Shown here in pieces: positions 16,468 through 26,073 of a DNA stretch of 58,048 nt; the first letter of the stretch is position 1, and every line of letters begins with the position of its first letter. Origin of the DNA: Nostoc sp. KVJ20 (GTDB lineage: Bacteria; Cyanobacteriota; Cyanobacteriia; Cyanobacteriales; Nostocaceae); contig NZ_KV757608.1 of the NCBI RefSeq assembly GCF_001712795.1, forward strand, positions 1-58,048, read 5' to 3'. The notes beneath the pieces are model-generated. The model saw only the letters and a list, made by a program, of their open reading frames with translations. It ran no database searches and was not told the origin of the DNA. The position numbers and the translations under genes were made by a program.

Positions 16468-18651
16468 TTAGTTTTTGTTGGCACTCGCCGAAACTTCTTC
16501 AGATTCTTCCACCTCAGATGTAAATGTTGATGATGTCGATGATGGTGCAACTTGTTCAGGTGCAGAAACGGTGATATCAGCACCATTAATAATTGCTCCC
16601 AATAACCCTAGTTCAGCTTCCACTAATTGATCAATAGCCTCACCTAGCATATTCTCTTGTGTATAGTGTGGTCGCGCTACTAGTACGATCCCATCGCTGT
16701 AGGGCTGGATTAACAAAGGGTCATTAGATATGCTGAGAGGGCTAGTATCTAAAATCACTAAATCAAAACGTTCCCGCACATCCTCCATCAGCCGCCGCAT
16801 TTCGCTAGATTCAAGAATAGCAGCGGATTGCCGTACAGGACCGGGGCTGGGGACAATGTATAAATTTTCTACATCAGGCACTAAACGAATACATTCACTC
16901 AAGTTAGCGTAATAACGCAGGGGTTCAATAGTTGCTTCAGGATCAGGAATTACATTCAGGGATGTACAACGGGAAGGCGATCGCAAATCTGTTTCGATAA
17001 TTAAGGTTCTTTTACCAGCGCGGGCTGAAGCTACACCCAAGTTATATGCACTTGTTGTTTTACCCTCTAGGCTACTGGTGCTAGTAACCAACACCACCTT
17101 TAAGTTTTTACCACCAATCCGGCGCAGATTACTACGGAATTTCTCATAAAATTCTAAATAAGGAGAATCTTGGGAAAATAACACCGGCACAGCATCTTGA
17201 TCCAAATCATCAACTGGCATTAAAGGCAATTCTCCCAACACTGCCACTTCCCGTTGCTTGAGACTCTGGCGGATATCCTCTCTGGTTTTGAAAGTTCCTT
17301 CCAGCGCTCCCAACAAAAATATCACCCCGCCACCAATTACCAGACCCAAGAAACCACCCACAGCAAGGGTAATAGGCACACTCTTCGGAGGTTTTAGATC
17401 GACAGTAACAGTGGGGCGTCTGGCAATGCTGAGACTGCTGGTAGTTTCTGCCTCTGCGGTTTTAGCATCGGTTAATTTCACCTGCATTTGATCATAGATA
17501 GCTTTTTTGAGCGCAACCTCCTGTTCTAAACGCGATCGCTCTAATTGCTTATTAGGTATCAGAGAATACTCTTGCCGTAGTCGCGCTTCTTGTTGGATTT
17601 CTTGAGTTAGTTGTTGTTGTAGCGTCTCTCGTTGGGTTTGCAAAGACACCATTTGGTTTGCCAATTGCTGGCGGGCTGGATCTAAGCTGCTTTGGGTGCG
17701 AATACCTGCAACACTACCCTGAAGCGGAGCGGCTGTTCCATCACCACCTAATACCTCAGAGGCACGTTGTTGCAGCAATTCTTCCGCAGCTTGTTTCTGA
17801 CGTAGCAACTGAACCATCGTTGGGTGTTCCGGTCGCAAATCTTTTCTGAGCACGGCGATTTGCGACTCACTTTGATAAATTTGCGCTCGCAAGTTACCAA
17901 TTATGGGATCAGCACTCAAAGCAGAAGAAATATAAGCCTGTCCGACTGTTAAGCCTAACTTATTTTGTAAACTACGAAGTTGCCCATCAACTCCAGAAAT
18001 GGTTAATTGAATTTGCCGTTGGAGATTTTGGCTAGCAGTAATAGCGCTTAACAAGCTGCCATTCTCGGCTGCTAATATTGCTGTTCGCTCTATGCGATCG
18101 TACTGTTCCAACTTCTGTTCAGCAACTTGCAGTTCTCGTTTAGCTTGTGGTGTGCGATCGTTAATCTTTTCAATAATTGCTTGTAATCGTCCAGTATTGA
18201 TATCACTGCTCAACTTGACCATTGCTTGCATCAATTCTGTCAAGACCTGTATGGCTCGTTTGGCATCACCATCGACATATTTCAATTCCAAGATACTAGA
18301 TTCTAATTCTCCACTCCTAGGATTTTTTTTAGGTACAGAAAGGACAACACTGGCACCGAGCTTTTGCGGTTTGACACCAACTTTTTCTGCCACTGCTGCA
18401 ATTATTTGGTTTGAGAGTAAAACTTCCTCATTCAGTTCCTTTCCTTGCTGTTGGATTTCACTACCAGTTGCAGAGAAAGAAACTGGTGGGCCACTATAAG
18501 TAAGTGCAGCAGATGCTATATAGCTAGTAGGTGGCTCTGGTTGCATAGCCACCACAGTTGACCCTGCTACAACTAAAGCAAAACTAGCTAGTCCAATCCA
18601 CTTGTACTTATCAAAAGCAATAAGATAGCGCTTAACAATTGGTGGGGTCAT
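16468..18651 (-). CDS. Wzc/CpsD-like polysaccharide chain-length and P-loop protein
   Basis: A 727-residue membrane protein of the polysaccharide copolymerase/BY-kinase type. It has an N-terminal Wzz-like region with a first membrane helix at about 17-35, a long coiled coil (about 150-400), a second helix near 430-450 (LGLVIGGGVIFLLGAL), then a cytoplasmic P-loop domain: Walker A SSLEGKTTSAYN near 520, Walker A' LIIETDLRSPS, and Walker B-like DLVILDTSPLS. The motifs are slightly off consensus (ETDLR for the usual DaDLR; DTSP for DTPP). The last 45 residues are Ser/Glu-rich and contain no tyrosine, so the usual autophosphorylated Tyr cluster is absent. It is the last gene of the exopolysaccharide block. 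Confidence 0.9.
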   Translation of the reverse strand: MTPPIVKRYLIAFDKYKWIGLASFALVVAGSTVVAMQPEPPTSYIASAALTYSGPPVSFSATGSEIQQQGKELNEEVLLSNQIIAAVAEKVGVKPQKLGASVVLSVPKKNPRSGELESSILELKYVDGDAKRAIQVLTELMQAMVKLSSDINTGRLQAIIEKINDRTPQAKRELQVAEQKLEQYDRIERTAILAAENGSLLSAITASQNLQRQIQLTISGVDGQLRSLQNKLGLTVGQAYISSALSADPIIGNLRAQIYQSESQIAVLRKDLRPEHPTMVQLLRQKQAAEELLQQRASEVLGGDGTAAPLQGSVAGIRTQSSLDPARQQLANQMVSLQTQRETLQQQLTQEIQQEARLRQEYSLIPNKQLERSRLEQEVALKKAIYDQMQVKLTDAKTAEAETTSSLSIARRPTVTVDLKPPKSVPITLAVGGFLGLVIGGGVIFLLGALEGTFKTREDIRQSLKQREVAVLGELPLMPVDDLDQDAVPVLFSQDSPYLEFYEKFRSNLRRIGGKNLKVVLVTSTSSLEGKTTSAYNLGVASARAGKRTLIIETDLRSPSRCTSLNVIPDPEATIEPLRYYANLSECIRLVPDVENLYIVPSPGPVRQSAAILESSEMRRLMEDVRERFDLVILDTSPLSISNDPLLIQPYSDGIVLVARPHYTQENMLGEAIDQLVEAELGLLGAIINGADITVSAPEQVAPSSTSSTFTSEVEESEEVSASANKN

Positions 18652-18803
18652 GGCAGGGGCATATAGAATCAGTAATCAGTTGTCAGTTATTTAGTTATCA
18701 GCTGTCAATTTTGATTTGTTATTTTTCACCATTATCTTCTCTATCTCTCTCATCACAATTATCTCTGTTCATCTAGCAACAATCAGCAAAAAAGTGAGAC
18801 TCA

Positions 18804-20165
18804 CTAATTTGAACCACCACCACCGAAGTTGTCAAAAAATCGGAGAAAGGATTGAACATTAAAGAAAGGTTGGGTAATGGTAGTCAGGAAATTAGTAATT
18901 CTACCGATGAGGTTCCGACCAACAACAAGAACATCATTATCTTGAAGCGCTACATTTTGGGATGCATCACCGCCCAGAGCTTTTTTAGCATCAAGTTTCT
19001 GAGTAACAGCTTTACCTCGTTCAGGATCAAAGCGAACCAGAGCGATATCTCGAAGATTAGCAGTGTCGAGATTTACTCCTCCTAAAGCATCTACAAATGT
19101 ACTGCCGTTAGGCAACGCTTGAATGGAAATACCTCCCGCAGCATAGTTTAAAACCCTGACTCTAATTTGTGGCACAGCCAAGGATGAACGTGCTACCAAA
19201 TTCCGGTCATAACCGTCATCATTACCAACTTCACGACGCGGCACGAGGATTGCATCTCCGTCTTGTAAGCGTAAATTAGGGATTGAACCACCATTTTGCA
19301 GCGCTGCGTATAAGTCAATAGTTTGTGAAATCACAGAACCATCCATTAGCTTCCGACGTATTTGCACTTGTCGCAGGTCTGCATTCAACGTTGAACCACC
19401 AGATATTAGCAAAGCATCAGCAACACGGGGTGTTGTTGAATTAATCGGATAAATTCCTGGTCTAAATATTTCCCCACTAATGGTAACTTGGACTGGTCGC
19501 GTCCCTGCCAAGGATACTACCACGATTGGATCTGGGAAAAAGCGACTCAAACCCAAGCGAATTTTTTCTTGAGCTTCTTCCAGGGTTAAACCTTGTAATG
19601 ATACCGTTCCCACTTGCGGCACTACAATGTTGCCTTCTGGACTAATTACAGCTTGAAAACCGAAGTCTTGACGCTGCGTTGCTAAGGCTAAAACTATTAC
19701 TGGATCAACCACATAACGATTTAAACCCAAGCGAATTTTTTCTTGAGCTTCTTGCAAAGTTAAACCTTGTAAGAAAACTGTTCCCAGCAATGGCACTACA
19801 ATATTGCCTTCTGGGTTGATTAAAGCTTGAAAACTTAAATCTGGAAAGCGCTGAACCGAAACGCTAATTCCATCTCCTATCCCTAAGCGGTATGGGCCAG
19901 GAGGACGCTGAAGCACAACGCCAATTATATCTCCTGGGCCCAAGAGGTAGCGGCTAAGTTGGGGGGAAATTTCGTCATTTGCACCTGGAGGTACAAATTC
20001 AGTACCTGGAACAGGCGAGGGGGGTTGCCTTGGTGATTGTCCTTGAGGTGGAAAGGGCTGGGCAACAACAAGTTGGATAGGTGTTGTTAAAAAAACTCCT
20101 ACTTGAAGACTGGCACAACACAAGGCGCTGAATCCACGCATATAATAACTGGCATCTATAAACAT
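18804..20165 (-). CDS. Polysaccharide export (OPX/Wza-like) protein with a doubled export domain
   Basis: A 453-residue secreted outer-membrane-type protein: a signal region at residues 10-35 ending in LVVAQ, a Pro-rich linker, then polysaccharide-export (PES) sequence beginning YLLGPGDIIGV. Unusually, the block carrying FQALINPEGNIVVP and LTLQEAQEKIRLGL occurs twice in tandem (about residues 118-170 and 192-245), followed by SLBB-like ligand-binding parts (TISGEIFRPGIYPIN near 250, and a second near 345). Partners in such systems are the Wzc-like protein, encoded next, and a polymerase. It forms the periplasm-spanning export pore for capsule or exopolysaccharide. Confidence 0.9.
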   Translation of the reverse strand: MFIDASYYMRGFSALCCASLQVGVFLTTPIQLVVAQPFPPQGQSPRQPPSPVPGTEFVPPGANDEISPQLSRYLLGPGDIIGVVLQRPPGPYRLGIGDGISVSVQRFPDLSFQALINPEGNIVVPLLGTVFLQGLTLQEAQEKIRLGLNRYVVDPVIVLALATQRQDFGFQAVISPEGNIVVPQVGTVSLQGLTLEEAQEKIRLGLSRFFPDPIVVVSLAGTRPVQVTISGEIFRPGIYPINSTTPRVADALLISGGSTLNADLRQVQIRRKLMDGSVISQTIDLYAALQNGGSIPNLRLQDGDAILVPRREVGNDDGYDRNLVARSSLAVPQIRVRVLNYAAGGISIQALPNGSTFVDALGGVNLDTANLRDIALVRFDPERGKAVTQKLDAKKALGGDASQNVALQDNDVLVVGRNLIGRITNFLTTITQPFFNVQSFLRFFDNFGGGGSN

Positions 20166-20396
20166 CGGTGCAGAAAATACTGATATAGAAATTAGTCGCG
20201 CCGAGTGGTTATTCTACTCTAAAAATGTCCTAAATGTCTCTTTTATCTACAAGTATTTACTAAGAGAAGGAGAATAATTTTGCTAAATTTAATTTCTAAC
20301 TTCATATTGTCAACATCTTTTAACTGAGTTTTAGGGTGAACGTAATTATAGAGATGCTTTTGATAAATTTTTGCCCAAAGGCATGGATAACAGACT

Positions 20397-21119
20397 CTAC
20401 AAAGGGCCTGCCATCAATGCAGCTTGTACTGTTTCCCCAATCGACTGGGCTAAAGGCCAAGATGTTTCTACCTCCCCTAAAGGTTCCATTGGAATTAGAA
20501 TACTTACACCCACCCAAGGAATGCGTTGCTGATGCCATTGTGCCAATTGATCCGCCAAAAACCAGTGGAAAGGTGATGGATTTCCGCCATCTGGCATAGC
20601 GTACCATTGCAAGACAGCGAAGGTTTGCTGTGGTGTGGAGGCGCGAAAGAACCTAGCTTTTACTTGAGTTTTGAGATTAGATGCCAACTTTGCAGGTGGT
20701 TTCACAGTAAATTCAGCAGAACGAGATTGAGCTACATCCCACTTTCCCCAGCGTGATCTTCCCCAGCCGTTAACGTCTGTCCACTCTACCTCTGGTTGAT
20801 CCATAGGCCCATTTTGGGGCAGTAAAAGCAGGATTGCCTGGGATTCGGAACCTTCTTTTTTTATTACCTGCAAAGACCATTTATGTTCGCCAATTTGCTG
20901 TTCTGCTTGTTCAGTAGTTTGCCAAGCAGGAAGGGCTAACCCAGTCTTGCGGATCTGTCTTAACTCGTTGAGGGTAGTAACAGGGGGCGGCTGTTTCCAT
21001 TGCCATTGTCCTGTCAGGTATCCGGGAACCCCTCCAATTGCCAGCAGCACTAGCAATAACAAAAGTGCTGCTACTTGACTCAATTGGTTTTCTTTAAAAA
21101 ACTTGGAGAAGGAAGTCAT
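20397..21119 (-). CDS. Exosortase-associated protein (cyanoexosortase system partner)
   Basis: A 240-residue protein with one N-terminal membrane anchor (residues about 17-36, ALLLLLVLLAIGGVPGYLTG) and a large extracytoplasmic part. Its order after the exosortase, its size and its WxW/VEWTDVNGWG-like periplasmic domain match the EpsI-like partner found beside cyanobacterial exosortases, here probably the cyanoexosortase B type. Its exact role is unknown; in related systems the partner is needed for exopolysaccharide or protein sorting. The gap to the exosortase stop is 143 bp and contains a short G-rich repeat array. Confidence 0.75.
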   Translation of the reverse strand: MTSFSKFFKENQLSQVAALLLLLVLLAIGGVPGYLTGQWQWKQPPPVTTLNELRQIRKTGLALPAWQTTEQAEQQIGEHKWSLQVIKKEGSESQAILLLLPQNGPMDQPEVEWTDVNGWGRSRWGKWDVAQSRSAEFTVKPPAKLASNLKTQVKARFFRASTPQQTFAVLQWYAMPDGGNPSPFHWFLADQLAQWHQQRIPWVGVSILIPMEPLGEVETSWPLAQSIGETVQAALMAGPL

Positions 21120-21262
21120 CAGTAAAATTTGCAGTACTTAGGCAAAATTTTACTTTATAAAATAACATTGTGAGTTCAGTAATATTTAGGACTTATGGGG
21201 AGATGAGGGAGCAGGGGAAGCAAGGGGAGAAGAACCAATGCCCCATGCCCCATGCCCAGATT

Positions 21263-22156
21263 CTAACTTTCTACTTCTTGCTGAGTTTCTAGAGATGCTG
21301 AAAAATAGCTATTAATCCAATTCAGTAAGGGCACTAATGACACCAGCATACAAGCAGAGTAAAGATCACCGCCCCATCCGTCATGCAGCCATTTAAAAGC
21401 TCCTTCTTGACCTGTGCCATGAAAGAAAGTGAGTAAAGTATTACGAATGATATTGGCAGTAGTACTAACGATCGCAGCAACAGATAAAAACGATATAGTT
21501 GTGCGCCGTGAAGACAAAGCATCTGTCCAATACAACAGCATTAAGCCGACATAGAGAGTCGTAAACAACATTTTTAGCCCCGCACAATAGGGGGCAACTT
21601 CCACAATCCGTCCTCCTACGTAGAGATTTATCTCATCTACGGTTACTTCCATACCAAATTGATTCAGTATGAAACCTGCTGTACCAGCGATGAAGCTTTG
21701 GAGAGGCAAGGTATAGGGAGCAATCAGATAAGGCATTGCTGTTGGGGTTGCCAAAAATACTAGTAGCAGGGGAAATCCTTGCGATCGCAAACCTGATATT
21801 CCCTTAAACCATAAGCATAATCCTACCAAGATAACGGGCAACGAAATGTTAACCCACTCTGTAACACCACTAAGATAAAAAACTGCCCCTAATAGTAAGA
21901 AAACAGCGCCCAAAGGATGGATGGTATCTGGCAAACGTTTCCACTTTTTCCGGTTCATCCAACCCAGATAAGCCGCAAATGGTAGACCAATAATCCCGTG
22001 GCTGAAATATTCGTGTTCTGTACTAATATTTTTGTGCAGCCAACCATCCAACCAGTGTAGCAATATAGGAGCATAAAGCAGCAGCAAAACGCCTAATACA
22101 GCTAGATTTAACAAGCCTGATGCGTTTATGTTTTTAACCTGTTGCCGGAGTGCCAT
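21263..22156 (-). CDS. Cyanoexosortase (probably type B)
   Basis: A 297-residue polytopic membrane protein with about eight helices. The exosortase catalytic residues are visible: Cys191 in APYCAGLK, Arg238 in NIIRNTLLTFFHG, and His258 in WLHDGWGGD. Exosortases are thought to cleave PEP-CTERM tails at the membrane, as sortase analogues, and are usually encoded beside exopolysaccharide genes, as here. Upstream lies a DegT aminotransferase and downstream the partner protein, the OPX exporter and the Wzc-like protein, all in one direction. At least one PEP-CTERM substrate lies in this window (4701-5777). Confidence 0.88.
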   Translation of the reverse strand: MALRQQVKNINASGLLNLAVLGVLLLLYAPILLHWLDGWLHKNISTEHEYFSHGIIGLPFAAYLGWMNRKKWKRLPDTIHPLGAVFLLLGAVFYLSGVTEWVNISLPVILVGLCLWFKGISGLRSQGFPLLLVFLATPTAMPYLIAPYTLPLQSFIAGTAGFILNQFGMEVTVDEINLYVGGRIVEVAPYCAGLKMLFTTLYVGLMLLYWTDALSSRRTTISFLSVAAIVSTTANIIRNTLLTFFHGTGQEGAFKWLHDGWGGDLYSACMLVSLVPLLNWINSYFSASLETQQEVES

Positions 22157-22170
22157 GATTTTAAGTATTA

Positions 22171-22246
22171 GTCATTGGTCATTGGTCATTAGTCATTGGT
22201 CATTGGTCATTTGCAAAGGATAAATGACAAAGGACAAAGGACAAAT
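22171..22246. repeat. GTCATTG heptamer array
   Basis: Six or so tandem copies of GTCATTG/GTCATTA, then AAAGGACA-like units, fill the gap between the aminotransferase and exosortase genes. The same 7-bp units recur at about 30300-30400, 35734-35760, 38772-38825 and 51786-51853. Confidence 0.9.
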
Positions 22247-22262
22247 TAAGTATGAATTAATT

Positions 22263-23456
22263 TCAGGCTACCACGCTGCCCAGGTCAGCAGGAGATAGAT
22301 TATCTACCTGATAAATTGTTGATACTGCATGAGCGATCGCTGCTACAACTTCTTTAACTTGGCTACTACTCAAACCAGGATACATCGGTAATGATAATAT
22401 TTGTTTTGACAGTTTTTCTGCTTGGGGAAAATCTCCAGGCTGATAGCCTAAGTTGGTGAATGCTGGCTGGAGATGACAAGGAATTGGGTAGTGAATGCCA
22501 GTTTGAATTCCCGCTGCTGTGAGTTTTTCCTGGAGTTGCTGACGTTCTATTGGGCAAGAATCATCAACTTTAATGACATAAAGATGATAAACGTGTCCTG
22601 TATCACTTTGGTTTTCCATAGGGATAATGCCAGCAGTTGCCAAGGGTGCTAGTTCTTTATCATACTGCTGGGCAATAGTCAGGCGATCGCGATTCCACTG
22701 TGGCAAATATGGTAGTTTTTTGTGCAAAATCGCTGCTTGTAAAGTATCCAACCGGCTATTTGTACCTGGTTCAGTATGAAAATACTTTTGCGATGCACCA
22801 TAATTTCGCAAACGCACCATCTTCTGGGCTACATCTGAATCTCGTGTCAGCAACATTCCCCCATCCCCAAATGCGCCCAAATTTTTGCTGGGATAGAAAC
22901 TAAAAGCTGCTGCTATCCCTACTGAACCAGCGTGATATCCGTCTCTTTGGGCGAGGTGTGCTTGGGCTGCATCTTCAAAAACTAATAGTCTGTAGGTATC
23001 GGCAAAGTTCACTAGATCGCGTGGTGATACCATCTGACCATAGAGATGTACAGGAATAATTGCTTTAGTCTGAGGTGTAATTGCCTTTGCTGCGGCTTCT
23101 AAGTCAATTAAAGCTGTTTGGCGATCGCAATCTACCAGAATTGGCTTGGCACCAGCGCGGATTACCCCAATCAAGGTTGCGACAAAAGTATTTGCGGGTA
23201 AAATCACTTCATCGCCAGCACCAATATTACACGCTTGCAATCCGAGAGCGATCGCATCTGTTCCTGATGCAACACCAACTCCATATTCTGTCCCAGACAC
23301 TCTTGCAAATGCGGCTTCAAAATCTGAGAGTGCTTGTCCTAAAATAAAATCTCCCTGTTCCAATACGGATTGGATTGCATCTTGTAATTGGGTTTGAATT
23401 GGTTCGTGTTGTAATTTCAGGTCTACAAAAGGAACTCTAATAGTCATTTTATTCAT
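22263..23456 (-). CDS. DegT/DnrJ/EryC1/StrS family PLP aminotransferase
   Basis: A 397-residue sugar aminotransferase of the DegT class. Key sequence: VPFVDLKLQHEP at the start, VASGTDAIALGLQA (PLP-phosphate binding), VFEDAAQAH with the PLP ring Asp, and SFYPSKNLGAFGDGG with the Schiff-base Lys (near 197). Such enzymes transfer an amino group from glutamate or glutamine to a 3- or 4-keto nucleotide sugar, providing an amino sugar for surface polysaccharide. It is the first gene of the leftward polysaccharide/exosortase run. The ATG at 23456 follows AAGGA. Which amino sugar is made cannot be inferred, as no dehydratase gene is adjacent. Confidence 0.92.
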   Translation of the reverse strand: MNKMTIRVPFVDLKLQHEPIQTQLQDAIQSVLEQGDFILGQALSDFEAAFARVSGTEYGVGVASGTDAIALGLQACNIGAGDEVILPANTFVATLIGVIRAGAKPILVDCDRQTALIDLEAAAKAITPQTKAIIPVHLYGQMVSPRDLVNFADTYRLLVFEDAAQAHLAQRDGYHAGSVGIAAAFSFYPSKNLGAFGDGGMLLTRDSDVAQKMVRLRNYGASQKYFHTEPGTNSRLDTLQAAILHKKLPYLPQWNRDRLTIAQQYDKELAPLATAGIIPMENQSDTGHVYHLYVIKVDDSCPIERQQLQEKLTAAGIQTGIHYPIPCHLQPAFTNLGYQPGDFPQAEKLSKQILSLPMYPGLSSSQVKEVVAAIAHAVSTIYQVDNLSPADLGSVVA

Positions 23457-24195
23457 TACCAGTTGTCCTTAAAAATATTTTCTCGTGTGCAAAAAATAGA
23501 AAAGCCAACACAATTTTTGGCGGGAAATTGTAATAGGTTTAATCTATTGGATGGAGACTTATATCAACTATCGAGTACGTTATGGGTAATTCAAAACCAC
23601 ACCCTGTTCTGTTGATTGTCCGAAGTTGCCATTAGACTTCTTTGCAACTGCCCCTCCGACTTCTTTCAAAACTCAAAAAGCTGATAAATTAAGCTTTTCA
23701 CAAATTTTGTAGCTTGCTTACTCATAGGGATATTGGTTGGTCTATTTACGTCATCCTTTACTAGGATTGTTAGCCCTGGGTACTATCTGTCATCAGTAAA
23801 AATTGCTATCAATAGTTACACTAACACAGTAGTTATATTAAGTAAATTTACTTTAAACATACCAGTAAAAAATTTTCTCTTATATACATAAATAATGACA
23901 GTCACTTTGTATTCTATCCTTAGCGTTAGGTTACCCTAGCTGAATCCAAATCTAACGCAGTCTGATTGCAAAATCTCAAGCAATAAAGACTACACCAGTG
24001 GTAAATAAAGAACATTCAGCACCAGTAAATCGTAACTGGTAGATACCACATTGTCGGCTTAGTGGAAGGAATAAAAAATTTTTGCCCCAAATTTGTTTGT
24101 CAGAGGCAAAATTAGGGAATGCTTAAAAATAGCAATTGATAACCCAGTAATAGGGCTTATATCAATTACAGTATCGAGAAATTATTAAGGTAGCA
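23457..24195. other. Intergenic, 739 bp, divergent promoters
   Basis: No coding frame or RNA gene is recognised. The two flanking genes diverge, so promoters for the polysaccharide run and for the kinase-like gene must be here. A small hairpin, CCAGT...ACTGG near 24020, was the only structure noted; no NtcA site (GTA-N8-TAC) was found. Confidence 0.5.
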
Positions 24196-25755
24196 GTGGC
24201 AATGATAGAGCCTGAAAACAAATTATTTGCCCTAAAGGATGGTTGGGATTCTCATGAATCAAGAGAACAACAACGCCTCAAAGCTTTGTCAGATTTAGGT
24301 TTGCGGCAACCAGAAACGATTCCAGTTTTTGAAGAAGCTACACAGACTGCTGCCCATTTTTTGGAAGCACCAATTTCCATATTGGGATTTGTGGATCAAG
24401 AACGGCACTGGTTCAAGTCGGCGGTCGGCTTATCTAGGCTGGGATTAATGAATCATTTGGCACAAAGCCGCCAACTGTCACGCCGGGAATCCTTCTGCAC
24501 TCAGGTAGTAGATAGCTATCAAATATTTGTAATTAATGATACGCATAAAATTACAGATCCCGTACTTTCTAGCAGCAAGTTGGTGCAAGATTATGGTATT
24601 CGTGCTTACTTAGGAGCGCCACTGATTGATGCTGAGGGACATTGTTTGGGTGCATTGGCGGTGATGGATTTAGTACCGCGCAACTTTACAACCAGAGACA
24701 TTGAGTTTTTACAAATCATAGCTCGTTGGAGCATGAGTGAATTTGAACGTAACCGACTTTTGCAAGGGAAACTCGAATCAAACACTCCCAAAAATGCTCC
24801 TATATTTTCACTCAATGACGAACTTAACACAGAGATTAAAATCACCACACCCACCAAAGATAGCGACTCTGTTTCTACCAAGCAACTGAAACTGGAACTT
24901 TTAGGTCAGCTAACTCAGGAGTTACGCACACCTTTAACATCTGTACTCGGTATGGCTAGTGTTTTAGGACGTGAGATTTATGGGCCTTTGACGACTAAGC
25001 AGAGAGAATATTTAGAAATTATCCAACACAGTGGTCGGTACTTACTTTCCCTAGTAAACGAAATTACCGAACTAGGAGCTATCGATGAAAACTCAACTGT
25101 GCTAAATCTAGCTCCTGTGGATATTGAAATGCTATGCCAACAAGCTATCAATACCCTAGAAGAAGTAGCGAATCGCCGCGAGCAAGATATTCGCCTGTCT
25201 ATAGAACCGGGACGCAATCGCATTTGGCCTTTAGATAAAGACAAGGTGCGGCAAATGCTGTATCACCTGGTTTTCAGTGTGATTCAACTTGCGGCTACAG
25301 GTAGCATTGTTCGCATTCATGTTTCTTATAAGGAAGATACGCTCAACATTACTATTTGGGTTTCCCATCCCTGGCTAGGGGACGGCATAACTGAGGTTGA
25401 TCCTTACTTCCGTCTCAATTCTTTGTCACTGCTGGAACTGACAGGTGAGGTAGCAACTTACAATACTCATGCAGAAAACCAGGAGCAACTAGATAATTTA
25501 TCAGTGGCAGTAGACAATTCAAAAAAATTGAGTGATTCCCACTCAAATTTCTTTGCTAGTAGTTCAGGTATAAATTTAGCTAAATCACATGGAAGTCTTT
25601 CTCGTGAAAGCTTGGGTCTATTACTAAGTTGTCAATTGGCAGAATTGCACGGTGGACACATTTTGATTCAAGGTTCACCAGAATCAGGATATCGTTATGT
25701 GCTTTCTTTGCCACTGCAACTAGCAACTCCTTCACAAGCAATTAGCGATGTTTAA
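24196..25755 (+). CDS. GAF-domain sensor kinase-like protein without the phosphorylated His
   Basis: A 519-residue soluble protein. Residues about 40-195 form a GAF sensory domain (AHFLEAPISILGFVDQER, RAYLGAPLIDAEGHCLGAL). Residues about 226-300 look like a HisKA dimerisation helix: LGQLTQELRTPLTSVLGM, but the phosphoaccepting His of the H-box is Gln (residue 241, codon CAG). The following ATPase-like half is also worn: the N-box Asn is not visible in VRQMLYHLVFSV, and no D-x-G-x-G box is seen. It may be a pseudokinase that senses a ligand through GAF and binds a partner. The start is GTG 24196 (or ATG 24202). The next gene is ictB, same strand. Confidence 0.85.
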   Translation: MAMIEPENKLFALKDGWDSHESREQQRLKALSDLGLRQPETIPVFEEATQTAAHFLEAPISILGFVDQERHWFKSAVGLSRLGLMNHLAQSRQLSRRESFCTQVVDSYQIFVINDTHKITDPVLSSSKLVQDYGIRAYLGAPLIDAEGHCLGALAVMDLVPRNFTTRDIEFLQIIARWSMSEFERNRLLQGKLESNTPKNAPIFSLNDELNTEIKITTPTKDSDSVSTKQLKLELLGQLTQELRTPLTSVLGMASVLGREIYGPLTTKQREYLEIIQHSGRYLLSLVNEITELGAIDENSTVLNLAPVDIEMLCQQAINTLEEVANRREQDIRLSIEPGRNRIWPLDKDKVRQMLYHLVFSVIQLAATGSIVRIHVSYKEDTLNITIWVSHPWLGDGITEVDPYFRLNSLSLLELTGEVATYNTHAENQEQLDNLSVAVDNSKKLSDSHSNFFASSSGINLAKSHGSLSRESLGLLLSCQLAELHGGHILIQGSPESGYRYVLSLPLQLATPSQAISDV

Positions 25756-26073
25756 TCTTGGGGATTGGGGATTGGAGACTGGGAAAGATGTAAATATGAG
25801 TCCTATCTCTATTATTTAATTAATTCGTAGCGAATTCTCTGCGTGCTTCTGCGCTTACCTATGCGTTTAAATTTCAACCCTCAATTCACCATAATTTTAC
25901 GTAAAGCTGTACTAAGTACATGAAAGACTATCTTAACTTTGTATTAGCTGATGGCTAGGAATAAGAGCGCCATCATGCGATGTGCAATCTCCGTTATTAC
26001 CTTTTTATAGCTATAAGCATTATGATCAATTCCAAGTTCTGCGTCGGCAGGCTAATTGATCTCAATGTTTTTT
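25756..26073. other. Intergenic, 318 bp
   Basis: It holds two or three GGGGATT heptamers just past the kinase-like gene, a degenerate copy of the CTCTGCG/GCGTTTAAA-type dispersed repeat (about 25835-25870; another copy lies near 16425), and the ictB upstream region. No gene is seen. Confidence 0.6.

Noticed and set aside
22171..22246. CRISPR-like array
   Set aside because: The unit is 7 bp without spacers, so it is a short tandem repeat, not a CRISPR.
23457..24195. NtcA-binding sites in the divergent region
   Set aside because: The nearest match, GTA-N8-TAT near 23800, lacks the final C and has no matching -10 box at the right distance.
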